Shown here in pieces: positions 18,395 to 26,922 of a DNA stretch of 64,000 bases. The translations under genes and the position numbers were made by a program. Position 1 is the stretch's first letter. Every line of letters begins with the position of its first letter. The notes under the pieces are model-generated. The model had not been told where the DNA came from. It ran no database searches and saw only the letters and a list, made by a program, of their open reading frames with translations. This DNA is from Rhizobium freirei PRF 81. GTDB lineage: Bacteria; Pseudomonadota; Alphaproteobacteria; Rhizobiales; Rhizobiaceae. The stretch spans positions 62,001 through 126,000 of the forward strand of contig NZ_AQHN01000088.1 of NCBI RefSeq assembly GCF_000359745.1, given 5' to 3'.

Positions 18395-18988
18395 GCAAGC
18401 GGAAGCGGCTGCAGCTCCCCATTCCCCTCTCTCGCAAATCACTCCGTAAACGTCCGGGTCGCAGAGCGGGCCGGACAAAGCGCTTGGCTGTATTCACCAC
18501 CAGCGGATATTTTCAGCCGCGGCTTGCGGTCCGGAGCACAATCTCTCAGCCGCGCCTGAATGCTTCGGTAGAGGAGCATGGAATGAGAAACAGTGATGAC
18601 GGCTTCATATATGGATGCGGAGTTGCGTTGATACCGGCCTTCAGCTCCACTCTCAAAGCACCGTAAACATCATTAGGCCATGCAAGCAACTATCTCATTC
18701 CGGCGGTCAAGCTGATGTACCCAAATATGAGACAGTAAGAGCGGGCTTCAGATAAGCAATTCTCCTTTCAAATCATCCAGCATTTTCTATAACGGCTTGA
18801 GGCAGCGCGGAGTTCCGTTTCGCCAAAGATGAAGTTGAACGAGCAATCCGTTGCTGCATCTGACGCTCTTCGATGAGAATTTATTGGACAGGTATAATAG
18901 TGAATTGCTGCGATCGATGTGTCGTTATCATCGTTAATTGTTACGTTGCTGTAGCTCTATATGCCACGGCACGACAGAAAGACCTGTA
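18395..18988. other. Long low-G+C intergenic region upstream of the phosphonate locus
   Basis: 594 bases, clearly lower in G+C than the flanking genes, consistent with a regulatory region. It includes a 27-codon frame at 18583-18666 (begins MRNSDDGF) with GAGGAG 7 bases upstream, which is too short to call as a gene. A perfect TATAAT is at 18893-18898. No recognisable riboswitch or terminator. Confidence 0.45.
18893..18898 (+). promoter_or_regulatory. Candidate -10 element of the phosphonolipid operon
   Basis: A perfect TATAAT sits ~90 bases before the HAD gene inside a low-G+C stretch. No good -35 hexamer is found 16-18 bases upstream, so this is only a candidate. Confidence 0.3.
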
Positions 18989-19714
18989 ATGCCTGCAGCA
19001 GCCTTCTTTGATCTCGATAAAACTCTTTGGTCTTGTGTGGGAGAGAAGGTGTTCGCCTACCATCAGCTTGCGCAAGGTGGCATCAATCTAAAGCAGTTCC
19101 TGAAGATCATTAGCCTGCAGCTCCGATACGATCTGCATATGATCGATGGTACGGAGACTCTGAAAAGGAGGATCCTGTCCGAGTTATTTGCAGGAGAAAG
19201 TGTCAGGCCCTGTCTCGATGTCTACGATCAGCTGTTTCAGGCCAAGCTTAGCCGAGCTTTCTTTCCTGATATGCTCGGTCAGATCGACAGGCATCGGGAA
19301 GCAGGCGATAAGATTGTCATCGTATCCGCTACGATTGACTTCATCGCCTTACAGGTGGCTGACTACCTGAAGGCCGACGAGTGCTATGCAACCGTACTCG
19401 AAACTCGCCAAGGTCAGTTTTCCGGTGAAGTTCGAGGCCCTATTCCGTTTGGTAGGGCGAAGGCCCTGATTGTGCAGGACTATGCACATCGCAACGGCAT
19501 CGCGCTGGATCAATGCCATGCATATGGCGACCATTGGGAGGATCGCCACATGCTCAAGCTTGTCGGCAATCCGGTGGCGATCAATCCCGATGCAAAGCTT
19601 ATGCGCCATGCCAAGCAAAATAACTGGGAAACCCGCGTTCTTGCGCCATCGAAGTACGCCGGTTTCAGTTATGCCAAGAGATTTATGCCGAAAAGAATTG
19701 GAAAAAGCTCATGA
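18989..19714 (+). CDS. HAD-superfamily (subfamily IB) phosphatase, first gene of predicted phosphonolipid operon
   Basis: 241 residues from the ATG at 18989. The N-terminal DLDKTLW is HAD motif I (nucleophile Asp plus the +2 Asp), IVSATIDF is motif II, and AYGDHWEDRHML with a Lys upstream supplies motifs III/IV. It resembles HAD-IB enzymes such as SerB-like and PgpC-like phosphatases that hydrolyse phosphomonoesters of small molecules or lipids. Its stop overlaps the start of the CDP-alcohol phosphotransferase by 4 bases (ATGA), so the two are coupled. In context it may make diacylglycerol from phosphatidic acid, or dephosphorylate a lipid product; both are inference. Confidence 0.8.
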   Translation: MPAAAFFDLDKTLWSCVGEKVFAYHQLAQGGINLKQFLKIISLQLRYDLHMIDGTETLKRRILSELFAGESVRPCLDVYDQLFQAKLSRAFFPDMLGQIDRHREAGDKIVIVSATIDFIALQVADYLKADECYATVLETRQGQFSGEVRGPIPFGRAKALIVQDYAHRNGIALDQCHAYGDHWEDRHMLKLVGNPVAINPDAKLMRHAKQNNWETRVLAPSKYAGFSYAKRFMPKRIGKSS

Positions 19715-20397
19715 CCAAGTCGGAAGCATCTGCAGCCAAACCGTCTGCTACCAATCACGACATCACGGATCGTCTGGTTTACCCGCTGCTGTCCAAACTG
19801 GTCGTCCTTATTCCGCGATCGGTTCATCCGAACACCCTGACGCTTGCCGCAATCGGCGTTGGGTTGGTTGCGGCAGGAACTCTGGCGTTATCGACGGAAC
19901 CTTATTCGCTTCTAGCATGCGCCGGCTTGTTGGTCCTATGGATCCTCCTTGATTCCTGCGACGGCATTCACGCCAGGAACACCAGTCAGTGCAGCGAATT
20001 CGGAGGTTTCCTGGATCATTTCGGTGATGCTCTGGGCTTTTTCGTTCTGCAGGCTGCCATTGTCTACAGATTCGATCTCCATGAGCCCCTGGTCTTCGGC
20101 GCCATGCTGCTGCGTCAGGCCCTTGCATGCTGGACATACATCATTCGAATATATGCGGGCCATTTGTTCATCACGCGCCTGGGCTGGAGCTTCGAGATCT
20201 ACGCCTATGCAGCTGTCATGGTCGCCCTGTTTTATTTTCCTGATTTCAGGCTTCAGATCGGCTCCCTTCCGAGCCTGGATCTTTTGGGGACCGTTCTGCT
20301 GGCCTACTATATCGCCGTCCCCATGACGCTTCTGGAGATTGGGTTGATGGTTCTCGCTTCGAGAAAGAAATCCGCCTTGGCAACAAAGCTTCCCTAG
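19711..20397 (+). CDS. CDP-alcohol phosphatidyltransferase, candidate phosphonolipid synthase
   Basis: 228 residues, about six membrane helices. The complete family signature is present: D81, D84-G85, A88-R89, G98, D102 and D106 (DSCDGIHAR then GGFLDHFGD), the metal-binding aspartates that catalyse displacement of CMP from a CDP-alcohol. The usual reactions make phosphatidylglycerol, phosphatidylserine, or phosphatidylcholine/ethanolamine by the Kennedy route. Here the neighbours make 2-aminoethylphosphonate and a nucleotidyl activator. The likely reaction is therefore CMP-aminoethylphosphonate plus diacylglycerol giving a phosphonolipid at the inner membrane. The fold and chemistry are firm; the substrate is inferred from context. 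Confidence 0.85.
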   Translation: MTKSEASAAKPSATNHDITDRLVYPLLSKLVVLIPRSVHPNTLTLAAIGVGLVAAGTLALSTEPYSLLACAGLLVLWILLDSCDGIHARNTSQCSEFGGFLDHFGDALGFFVLQAAIVYRFDLHEPLVFGAMLLRQALACWTYIIRIYAGHLFITRLGWSFEIYAYAAVMVALFYFPDFRLQIGSLPSLDLLGTVLLAYYIAVPMTLLEIGLMVLASRKKSALATKLP

Positions 20398-20617
20398 CGT
20401 TGGCACCTTTTGGCCGGTGAGGCGCCTGGGGGTGCAACCGTAATTCCCGACAGGTGTCACGGCGGCTACTGCGGCGCCTCCTCCAACAGATCAAGTCATT
20501 CCGCGAAGGCGGATAACCACTCCCTGGTTCGGCTGCATCGTCATGCGGCTCCCGACGTCATGGCAATTTGCCGAAACGTACCCGCGCCGAAACCTGGACA
20601 TTTGAAGGAAACAGACT

Positions 20618-21535
20618 TTGAAGAAGACAACGCAGCTTAAAGAAATGCTTCGAAGAAAGGGGCTCGATTTCCTGTGCGAGGCGCATAACGGCATGAGTGC
20701 GCGTATCGTCGAGGAAGCGGGTTTCAAGGGCATTTGGGCAAGCGGCCTGACCCTGTCAGGCTCGATGGGTGTCCGCGACAACAACGAAGCCAGCTGGACC
20801 CAGATCCTCGAATTTGTGGAATTCATGAGCGACGCCACGCGCGTGCCGATTCTTCTCGATGGCGATACCGGCTACGGGAACTTCAATAACCTGCGCCGCC
20901 TGGTTTCCAAGCTCGAATCTCGCCAGATCGCAGGCGTCTGCATCGAGGACAAGCTGTTTCCGAAAACCAATTCCTTCATCGACGGGGAAAAGCAGGGACT
21001 GGCAGAACTCGACGAATTCTGCGGCAAGATCAAAGCCGGGAAAGACACGCAGCGCGACGACGACTTCGTGATCGTTGCAAGAACCGAGGCGCTGATCGTG
21101 GGCGCCGGCCTCAAGGAGGCACTCGATCGAGCCGAAGCTTATCGGCTGGCCGGCGCCGACGCCATCCTAGTGCACAGCAAGAAGCGTGGACCGGAGGAGA
21201 TCGAGGCTTTCATGCAGGAATGGGGCAACCGCCATCCGATCGTCATCGTTCCTACGACCTATCACTCCACACCGACGCCTCGTTTCGCGGATTTGGGCAT
21301 CTCCACAATTATCTGGGCGAACCACATCCTCCGTTCCGCCGTATCGGTGATGCGCAAGACTGCCGCCGACATCTTCAAGATGCAGTCTGTCGCCCATCAA
21401 GAGGCCAAGATCGCCCCCGTATCGGAGATATTCCGGCTACAGGGTGCGGAAGAACTACAGCGGGCCGAGGAAAAATACCTGCCGGGCGAACGGCGAGACA
21501 TCAAAGATTATGTCGCGGCAGGCCAACGGCCATGA
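20618..21535 (+). CDS. pepM: Phosphoenolpyruvate phosphomutase
   Basis: 305 residues. It isomerises phosphoenolpyruvate to phosphonopyruvate, forming the C-P bond, the entry step to nearly all natural phosphonates. The PepM signature EDKLFPKTNSF lies at residues 110-120 and DGDTGYGN at 81-88, in an isocitrate-lyase-type barrel. The start is a TTG with GAAGGA 8 bases upstream; an in-frame stop at 20603-20605 and no ATG between leave this as the only start. Its stop overlaps the decarboxylase ATG. Being unfavourable energetically, the reaction needs the following decarboxylase, which is present. Confidence 0.96.
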   Translation: MKKTTQLKEMLRRKGLDFLCEAHNGMSARIVEEAGFKGIWASGLTLSGSMGVRDNNEASWTQILEFVEFMSDATRVPILLDGDTGYGNFNNLRRLVSKLESRQIAGVCIEDKLFPKTNSFIDGEKQGLAELDEFCGKIKAGKDTQRDDDFVIVARTEALIVGAGLKEALDRAEAYRLAGADAILVHSKKRGPEEIEAFMQEWGNRHPIVIVPTTYHSTPTPRFADLGISTIIWANHILRSAVSVMRKTAADIFKMQSVAHQEAKIAPVSEIFRLQGAEELQRAEEKYLPGERRDIKDYVAAGQRP

Positions 21536-22662
21536 TCGATACGAATGAATTCGAGTCCCTCCTGCGGGGTCATCGCTACGAACTGTTTTCCGGAGTTCCC
21601 TGTTCCTTTCTGCAGCCCCTGATCAATCTCGCGAGCAATTCTCTCGATTATGTCGCCGCGACGAACGAGGGTGAAGCCGTTGCCATCGCCGCCGGTGCTC
21701 AGCTCGGCGGCAAGAAATCTGCGGTGCTCCTGCAGAACTCCGGATTGACAAATGCGCTGGCGCCGCTGACGTCGCTGACCAACATTTGTGAAATCCCCGT
21801 CACCGGCTTTGTCGGCTTCCGCGGCGAAGAGGGTGTTCCGGACGAGGTCCAGCACGAATTCATGGGGCGGATCACCAGGCAACTGCTCGAAGTCGGCGGC
21901 GTACATGTCATCCACCTGGAGGCCAGCCTGCCCGCGGCCGCAAAGCAACTGGAGGAAGGTCAGGACTACTTGCGTGACGGGAAGTCCGTGTTCTATCTCG
22001 TGTCGAAGGGCACCTTTTCTTCGCTGGATCTCAAACCTCCGCCGCAACGCGCATATCAAGGCGGCACTTTGACGATCTCAAGCTGCCGGGACCCTAAGCG
22101 GCCCCACCGCCACGACGTGCTGAAAATCATCTCCGGCGCCAAGCGGCATGACACCGTGCTGCTGGCAACGACCGGGATGTGCGGACGAGAGCTTTTCACG
22201 ATCGAAGATGCTCCGAATAATTTCTACATGGTCGGCTCGATGGGTTGCGTGTCGTCTATCGGGCTTGGATTGTCCATCGCCAGGCCCGACCGGAAGATCA
22301 TAGCGCTCGACGGAGACGGCGCCCTGCTCATGCGCATGGGAAATCTGGCGACCAACGCCTATTATCGACCCGACAATCTGCTTCACGTACTGCTCGACAA
22401 CGAGACGCACGACTCCACCGGCGGGCAAGCCACGGCGTCCAGCTGCATGAACTGGCCCATGATCGCGCATGGTGCCGGATATTCCCACGTTGCCAGCGCC
22501 TCGACCCTGAGCGAAGTCGAACAGGCTCTGGATGATTGGCTGGCACAGCCACGACTGACCTTCCTGTATGTCTCGATAGCGCCGGGATCAATTTCACCGC
22601 TCGGACGGCCCACCATTTCGCCAGCGGATGCCGTGCGTCGTTTGCAGGAGTTCATGCGATGA
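21532..22662 (+). CDS. ppd: Phosphonopyruvate decarboxylase
   Basis: 376 residues. A thiamine-diphosphate enzyme that converts phosphonopyruvate to phosphonoacetaldehyde and CO2, pulling the mutase reaction forward. The N-terminal half has LFSGVPCSFLQPL and the ThDP-activating Glu in AATNEGEA. The C-terminal half has the GDG...N cofactor motif (GDGALLMRMGNLATNAYY, then LLDN) at about residues 260-290. The start overlaps the pepM stop in ATGA; longer upstream frames are pepM shadow. The stop in turn overlaps the nucleotidyltransferase start. Length and motif order are normal for this family. Confidence 0.95.
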   Translation: MIDTNEFESLLRGHRYELFSGVPCSFLQPLINLASNSLDYVAATNEGEAVAIAAGAQLGGKKSAVLLQNSGLTNALAPLTSLTNICEIPVTGFVGFRGEEGVPDEVQHEFMGRITRQLLEVGGVHVIHLEASLPAAAKQLEEGQDYLRDGKSVFYLVSKGTFSSLDLKPPPQRAYQGGTLTISSCRDPKRPHRHDVLKIISGAKRHDTVLLATTGMCGRELFTIEDAPNNFYMVGSMGCVSSIGLGLSIARPDRKIIALDGDGALLMRMGNLATNAYYRPDNLLHVLLDNETHDSTGGQATASSCMNWPMIAHGAGYSHVASASTLSEVEQALDDWLAQPRLTFLYVSIAPGSISPLGRPTISPADAVRRLQEFMR

Positions 22663-23408
22663 GCATCGATACCGCGATCATAATGGCCGCAGGGCTTGGC
22701 AGCCGGATATCGGCATTTTCCCGCAACGCTCCGAAGGGTTTCATTCCCATCGCAGGACGGCCGATCGTCGAACGGTCGATCGCAATCCTGGCCGATCGCG
22801 GCATCCGCCATATCATCATCGGCACAGGATACATGGCATCGGAGTATGAGGCGCTGTCCTCACGCATCAGCAATGTTCAGATCGATTGCGTCACCAATCT
22901 CGACTATGCCAACTCCGGCAGTCTCGAGACGTTTCTATTATGCACCGAACGCCTCGGATGTGGCTTTCTCTCGCTCGAGTCGGATCTCCTTTACGACGCA
23001 AAAATGATCGATCGGGTGCTGGAGTGCCCATTTCCCAATGTCATTCTTGCCTCAGGGCAAACGGGATCGGGGGACGAGGTTTACATCCAGACGGATGACC
23101 GATCGCGCCTCGTGAACCTGTCGAAAGATCGGCACGCGCTGTCGCGCATCGACGCGGAACTGGTCGGAATCTGCAAGCTCGATCAGGGCATTCCAGCCGC
23201 GATCGAGGCGTGGATGGCGCGTGAGGGACACAAACGCCCCGTCGGCTTCCATTACGAGGAAGGTCTGGTTGGAATTGCTCGGTCGCTGCCCCTGCACGTT
23301 GAAAAGACCGAGCTGCAGTGGACTGAAATCGATACGCTCGAACATCTGTCACGGGCAAACGCGGTGATCTGGCCGCGTATCGCTTCCGCATCGGGAGAGC
23401 CTGCATGA
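22659..23408 (+). CDS. pntC: PntC-like nucleotidyltransferase, probable 2-aminoethylphosphonate cytidylyltransferase
   Basis: 249 residues, with an N-terminal nucleotidyltransferase fold: IIMAAGLGSRISAFS (nucleotide loop) and the Lys of PKGFIPIAGRPIVER, then LESDLLY holding a metal-binding Asp. It resembles LicC-type phosphocholine cytidylyltransferases. Related enzymes linked to pepM genes (PntC) make CMP-2-aminoethylphosphonate, activating the phosphonate for transfer to lipid or glycan. The gene overlaps ppd upstream and the transaminase downstream by 4 bases each. The nucleotide (CTP) and substrate (2-AEP or an N-methyl form) are inferred from this context. Confidence 0.85.
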   Translation: MSIDTAIIMAAGLGSRISAFSRNAPKGFIPIAGRPIVERSIAILADRGIRHIIIGTGYMASEYEALSSRISNVQIDCVTNLDYANSGSLETFLLCTERLGCGFLSLESDLLYDAKMIDRVLECPFPNVILASGQTGSGDEVYIQTDDRSRLVNLSKDRHALSRIDAELVGICKLDQGIPAAIEAWMAREGHKRPVGFHYEEGLVGIARSLPLHVEKTELQWTEIDTLEHLSRANAVIWPRIASASGEPA

Positions 23409-24547
23409 TCCCGATGCGAAACATTCTGTTGACTCCAGGGCCTGCGACGACCAGCCAGCGTGTGAAGCAGGCTCAGATCGTCTCCGACATCTGTCCGCGC
23501 GAGATCGAGTTCGGCAGGCTACAAGAAACGATCGGTCGGCGGCTCGTGGAGGTCGTCCACGGTGAAGACACACATAGCGCTGTGCTTTTTGCCGGTTCCG
23601 GAACCTGCGCTGTCGAAGCTTGCATCAGCTCGCTCGTTCCGACAAACGGCAAGATTCTGGTGCTGATCAACGGCGCCTATGGCCTCCGCATTTTGGAAAT
23701 GTGCCGCATCCACCTGCGCCCCGAGCAGGTCGCGGTCTGCGAAACAGCCTATAATCAACTGCCCAATCCGGGAGACATTGCGGGTCTTCTGGCGAAAGAT
23801 CGGGCGATCACCCATTTGGTCGCGGTACACCATGAAACCACCACCGGTATCCTCAATCCAATAGAGGATCTAGCCGACCTGACAGGCAGGTTTGGCGTCA
23901 AGCTCATCGTCGATGCCATGTCATCCTATGCCGGCATCCCTATCGATCTACGAGAGACATCTCTGGACTTCCTGATTTCGTCGTCCAACAAATGCATCCA
24001 GGCCATGCCCGGCATCTCCTTCGTCATTTGTCGCAACGAATTGCTGACACCACCGCCGGGCTACCGTCCGCGGAGTTTATACCTCGATCTCTATGCGCAA
24101 TATCACGGCTTTCGCAGCAGCTTGCAGATGCGTTTCACCCCGCCGGTGCAGGTTCTATATGCCCTGAATGCCGCTCTCGACGAGTTTTTCGAAGAGTCCC
24201 AAACCGCGCGTTACATGCGCTACTGCCGTTGCTGGGAAGTCCTGGTCCGCGGCATGAATGAGTTGGGCTTCAGAATGGCAGTACCGGACCTGCCACAGTC
24301 GAAGCTGCTGACCACCTTCCTCATGCCGCCCCATCCGAATTTCAGCTTCGACGCGATGCATGACGCGCTGCTGGCGGAAGGTTTTACCATCTATCCCGGA
24401 AAGGTCGGACAAATCGAATGCTTCCGGCTAGCCAACATCGGCCAGATCGGGCCGGAGGATATCGCAGCCTTCCTGCAGATGGTCCGTCGATACCTGGCTG
24501 AACGCTCGATCGATTTACAACAGAAGCCAGCCGTGAACCGCACCTGA
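23405..24547 (+). CDS. phnW: 2-aminoethylphosphonate-pyruvate transaminase
   Basis: 380 residues, class V PLP aminotransferase. The N-terminus LLTPGPATTS is typical of the AEP/alanine-glyoxylate group, IVDAMSSYAG holds the PLP-ring Asp, and SSSNKCIQAMPGISFVI carries the Schiff-base Lys196. PhnW usually degrades 2-AEP to phosphonoacetaldehyde. Beside pepM and ppd, with no phosphonatase (phnX) gene nearby, it most likely runs in the biosynthetic direction, aminating phosphonoacetaldehyde to 2-aminoethylphosphonate. Translationally coupled to the nucleotidyltransferase through ATGA. Confidence 0.93.
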   Translation: MIPMRNILLTPGPATTSQRVKQAQIVSDICPREIEFGRLQETIGRRLVEVVHGEDTHSAVLFAGSGTCAVEACISSLVPTNGKILVLINGAYGLRILEMCRIHLRPEQVAVCETAYNQLPNPGDIAGLLAKDRAITHLVAVHHETTTGILNPIEDLADLTGRFGVKLIVDAMSSYAGIPIDLRETSLDFLISSSNKCIQAMPGISFVICRNELLTPPPGYRPRSLYLDLYAQYHGFRSSLQMRFTPPVQVLYALNAALDEFFEESQTARYMRYCRCWEVLVRGMNELGFRMAVPDLPQSKLLTTFLMPPHPNFSFDAMHDALLAEGFTIYPGKVGQIECFRLANIGQIGPEDIAAFLQMVRRYLAERSIDLQQKPAVNRT

Positions 24548-24609
24548 AATACGGGCGGCCAGCAAGCACGGCAACTGGCTCATCAAATACTATCAGGAGT
24601 ACATTCCAC

Positions 24610-25377
24610 ATGAATATCGGCAGGCTTTACGACCAGAGCATAGCTCACACATATGACCACGACGAAAGAGGTTTGCTTGCTGGCGCCAGAACTCTCGGTT
24701 TGGAACAGATCAACAGGCACATGGTGGCCGATCAGACCCGAAGCGTGTTGGATCTTGCGGTCGGAACCGGTGAATCGCTGATCGCCATCCAAAAGGCCTT
24801 TCCCGATGCCGCTTTGCACGGCATCGACCTCTCGGAGGAAATGCTTCGGATCGCCAAGACCAAGCTGAGTTTCCATTCAATCCACGATGATGTGGCGAAC
24901 GCCGGGCAACACTTCGCCCCCGAGAGCATGAACCTCGTCCTGATGCATTTCCTGACGACGTTCATCGATGGCGAGGACATTGTCTCACGCACCGCAAAAC
25001 TTCTGCGGCCGCAGGGATATTACTCGATCGTCAGCAGCACCTTCCAGGCATTTCCGCGCATTTACTCTTTGGCACGCATGGTGCTTCCGGATGAATTCAT
25101 CCGCGACAAGAACAAGGCCCCGGAGAATGCCGATACGATCGTTTCGTTCTGCACGAAAGCGGGGCTCGACGTGGTTGCCGTGGAGCACTTCACCAAGAAG
25201 GTCAGCTTCGCAAATTTCGAAGACTTTTACAGCTTCGGGATGAATTCGGGCTTTTTCGCCCATGTTCTTTGCCATCTCGATGATTCCCAGCTTGCGGGCC
25301 TCGCTCGCATGGAGGGCATCTTCCCGCTCGAGGATCACTATTCCGCCTGCGCCGTATTGGCCCGCCGTCCGGCGTGA
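24610..25377 (+). CDS. SAM-dependent methyltransferase, candidate aminophosphonate N-methylase
   Basis: 255 residues, class I Rossmann-fold methyltransferase. Motif I is SVLDLAVGTGES (residues ~45-56), followed by the acidic GIDLSEEML and later a motif IV-like LVLMHFLTTF. It starts 62 bases after phnW in the same direction. Small methyltransferases of this kind methylate phosphatidylethanolamine in rhizobia (PmtA type). By position, this one may N-methylate 2-AEP, its CMP derivative or the finished phosphonolipid head group. That substrate is inference; the fold is clear. Confidence 0.8.
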   Translation: MNIGRLYDQSIAHTYDHDERGLLAGARTLGLEQINRHMVADQTRSVLDLAVGTGESLIAIQKAFPDAALHGIDLSEEMLRIAKTKLSFHSIHDDVANAGQHFAPESMNLVLMHFLTTFIDGEDIVSRTAKLLRPQGYYSIVSSTFQAFPRIYSLARMVLPDEFIRDKNKAPENADTIVSFCTKAGLDVVAVEHFTKKVSFANFEDFYSFGMNSGFFAHVLCHLDDSQLAGLARMEGIFPLEDHYSACAVLARRPA

Positions 25378-25453
25378 AAGCGGGTTCCCTAACGCTCATG
25401 TCTGATTGCGACTGCCGTCAGACGCCGATAGATCGACGACTGAAGTCCAGCCG

Positions 25454-26662
25454 ATGAAACAACCGATAAATTGGCCGTTTGCGATGCATTGCGTCGTCGG
25501 CGCCTCGAACGCCGCCTTCGACGTGCTGCTGAAGAATTCCGTGATCGTCTTCATGGCATTCCGCGGCGACATGGATGCGCAGGATCTCAGCCGTCTGGCA
25601 TCCTTGGCATGGGTCTTGTTCATGGCGCCGTTTTTCATCTTTTCCGCACATGGCGGTTATCTCGGCGACCACTTCAACAAAAAGAGCCTGGCGCTTGGGC
25701 TCAGGTATGCCGACCTGGCAATCGCAGCATGTACGGCCTACGGCTTCTATACCAGCAACCTCCCGCTATTGCTGGCTCTGGTGTTTGCAAAAGGCGTCAC
25801 CTCCACCTTGTATAGTCCGATCAAGTACTCATTGGTCTCGGATCTCCTTCCCCGGCCGGCTCATGGAATGGGTTATGCAGTCGTCGAAGCGGCATCCATG
25901 GCGGCAATCTTATGTGCAACCTATCTTGGCGCCATGCTCGGCGCTAATCCGGATCGTAGAATGATCGGCCTGGTCGCGCTGCTGATCGTCGGTATGTCGT
26001 TTCTTCTTACGGTTGCCAGCCCCGGCTTTGCAAATGCAAGCGCGACACGCACCAAGCTTGGTATCAACCCGATCCAGCCCACGCTGCGAATTCTGCGTTT
26101 GGCCACACGGGATCGCCGTGTATCGGCTTCCATCCTTGCACTTTCCTGGTATTGGGCGCTCGGCGCAGTGTTTCTTTCCAACGTGCCGGTCCTGGTTCGC
26201 TACACCTTGCATGGCGACGAGTCGCAGATCGCGTCCATCCTGCTAATCTTCACGCTGGGCGTTGGCCTGGGATTGGGAGGCGGCTCCTGGCTAAATCAAG
26301 GTCGTATGGCTCGCCGCCTGCCCGACGCTATGGCCGCCCTCATTACCGCCATGGGTATCGATCTGCAATTTTCGATCCCCATGGCACCGAACCGGATGCT
26401 GCTGGACTTCTTTCTCATCGCATTGGCTTCCGGGATATACGCTTCCTACTTTTCGTCGGCCTTGTATCAAGCAGCTAATGAGAGCGAGAAGTCGCGCATT
26501 TTTGCTGCTAACAACATCGCGAGCTCATTATTCATAGTCTTGGCCTTGGCGGTCAGCACCCTAGTCCTTCGCTTCGAAGTGCCTATCGCCGCATGTCTCG
26601 GGTTGTTTGCGGCTGCAACTCTCCCAATTACGTTTATTGCACGTGCTATATTCGGAAAATAA
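25454..26662 (+). CDS. LplT-like MFS transporter, candidate phosphonolipid flippase
   Basis: 402 residues, about 12 membrane helices, start at the ATG at 25454. It has the LplT-type opening with Asn in a first helix (NAAFDVLLKN), the loop GGYLGDHFNKK between helices 2 and 3 (the MFS A-motif), and GVTSTLYSPIKYSLVSDLLP, a segment typical of the lysophospholipid transporters that move lyso-PE inward. Position as last gene of the phosphonate cluster suggests that it moves the phosphonolipid, or a lyso form, across the inner membrane. The MFS/LplT likeness is what I see; substrate is inference. Confidence 0.78.
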   Translation: MKQPINWPFAMHCVVGASNAAFDVLLKNSVIVFMAFRGDMDAQDLSRLASLAWVLFMAPFFIFSAHGGYLGDHFNKKSLALGLRYADLAIAACTAYGFYTSNLPLLLALVFAKGVTSTLYSPIKYSLVSDLLPRPAHGMGYAVVEAASMAAILCATYLGAMLGANPDRRMIGLVALLIVGMSFLLTVASPGFANASATRTKLGINPIQPTLRILRLATRDRRVSASILALSWYWALGAVFLSNVPVLVRYTLHGDESQIASILLIFTLGVGLGLGGGSWLNQGRMARRLPDAMAALITAMGIDLQFSIPMAPNRMLLDFFLIALASGIYASYFSSALYQAANESEKSRIFAANNIASSLFIVLALAVSTLVLRFEVPIAACLGLFAAATLPITFIARAIFGK

Positions 26663-26922
26663 GCGGCACCGAGGGATGTGTTGCTCGATGAGATGCGCCT
26701 CAACGGCAAGACCGCAGCTCGCAACTGTCCGTTCTTCGACGAGAGCCGCAGGCTCTGCACCTGTTTAGCCAGGCGTCCACAATCCAAAACACCCTTCTTC
26801 AGCTTAGTTCTCGCATGTGATCAAGGGTCGCGCCAAAGCGTCGCAGGCGATCATCTCTTCGGTTGCCATGACACGCGAATGCACTAACTTGCGGTAGCTG
26901 AAACCCTTCGCCAGAGGCTGAC

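Noticed and set aside
18583..18666. 27-codon frame with a good ribosome binding site
   Set aside because: Too short and without a hydrophobic or conserved pattern to call a gene.
23405..24547. PhnW read as part of a phosphonate degradation locus
   Set aside because: There is no phosphonatase, phnZ or C-P lyase gene nearby, and PEP mutase plus decarboxylase are coupled to it.
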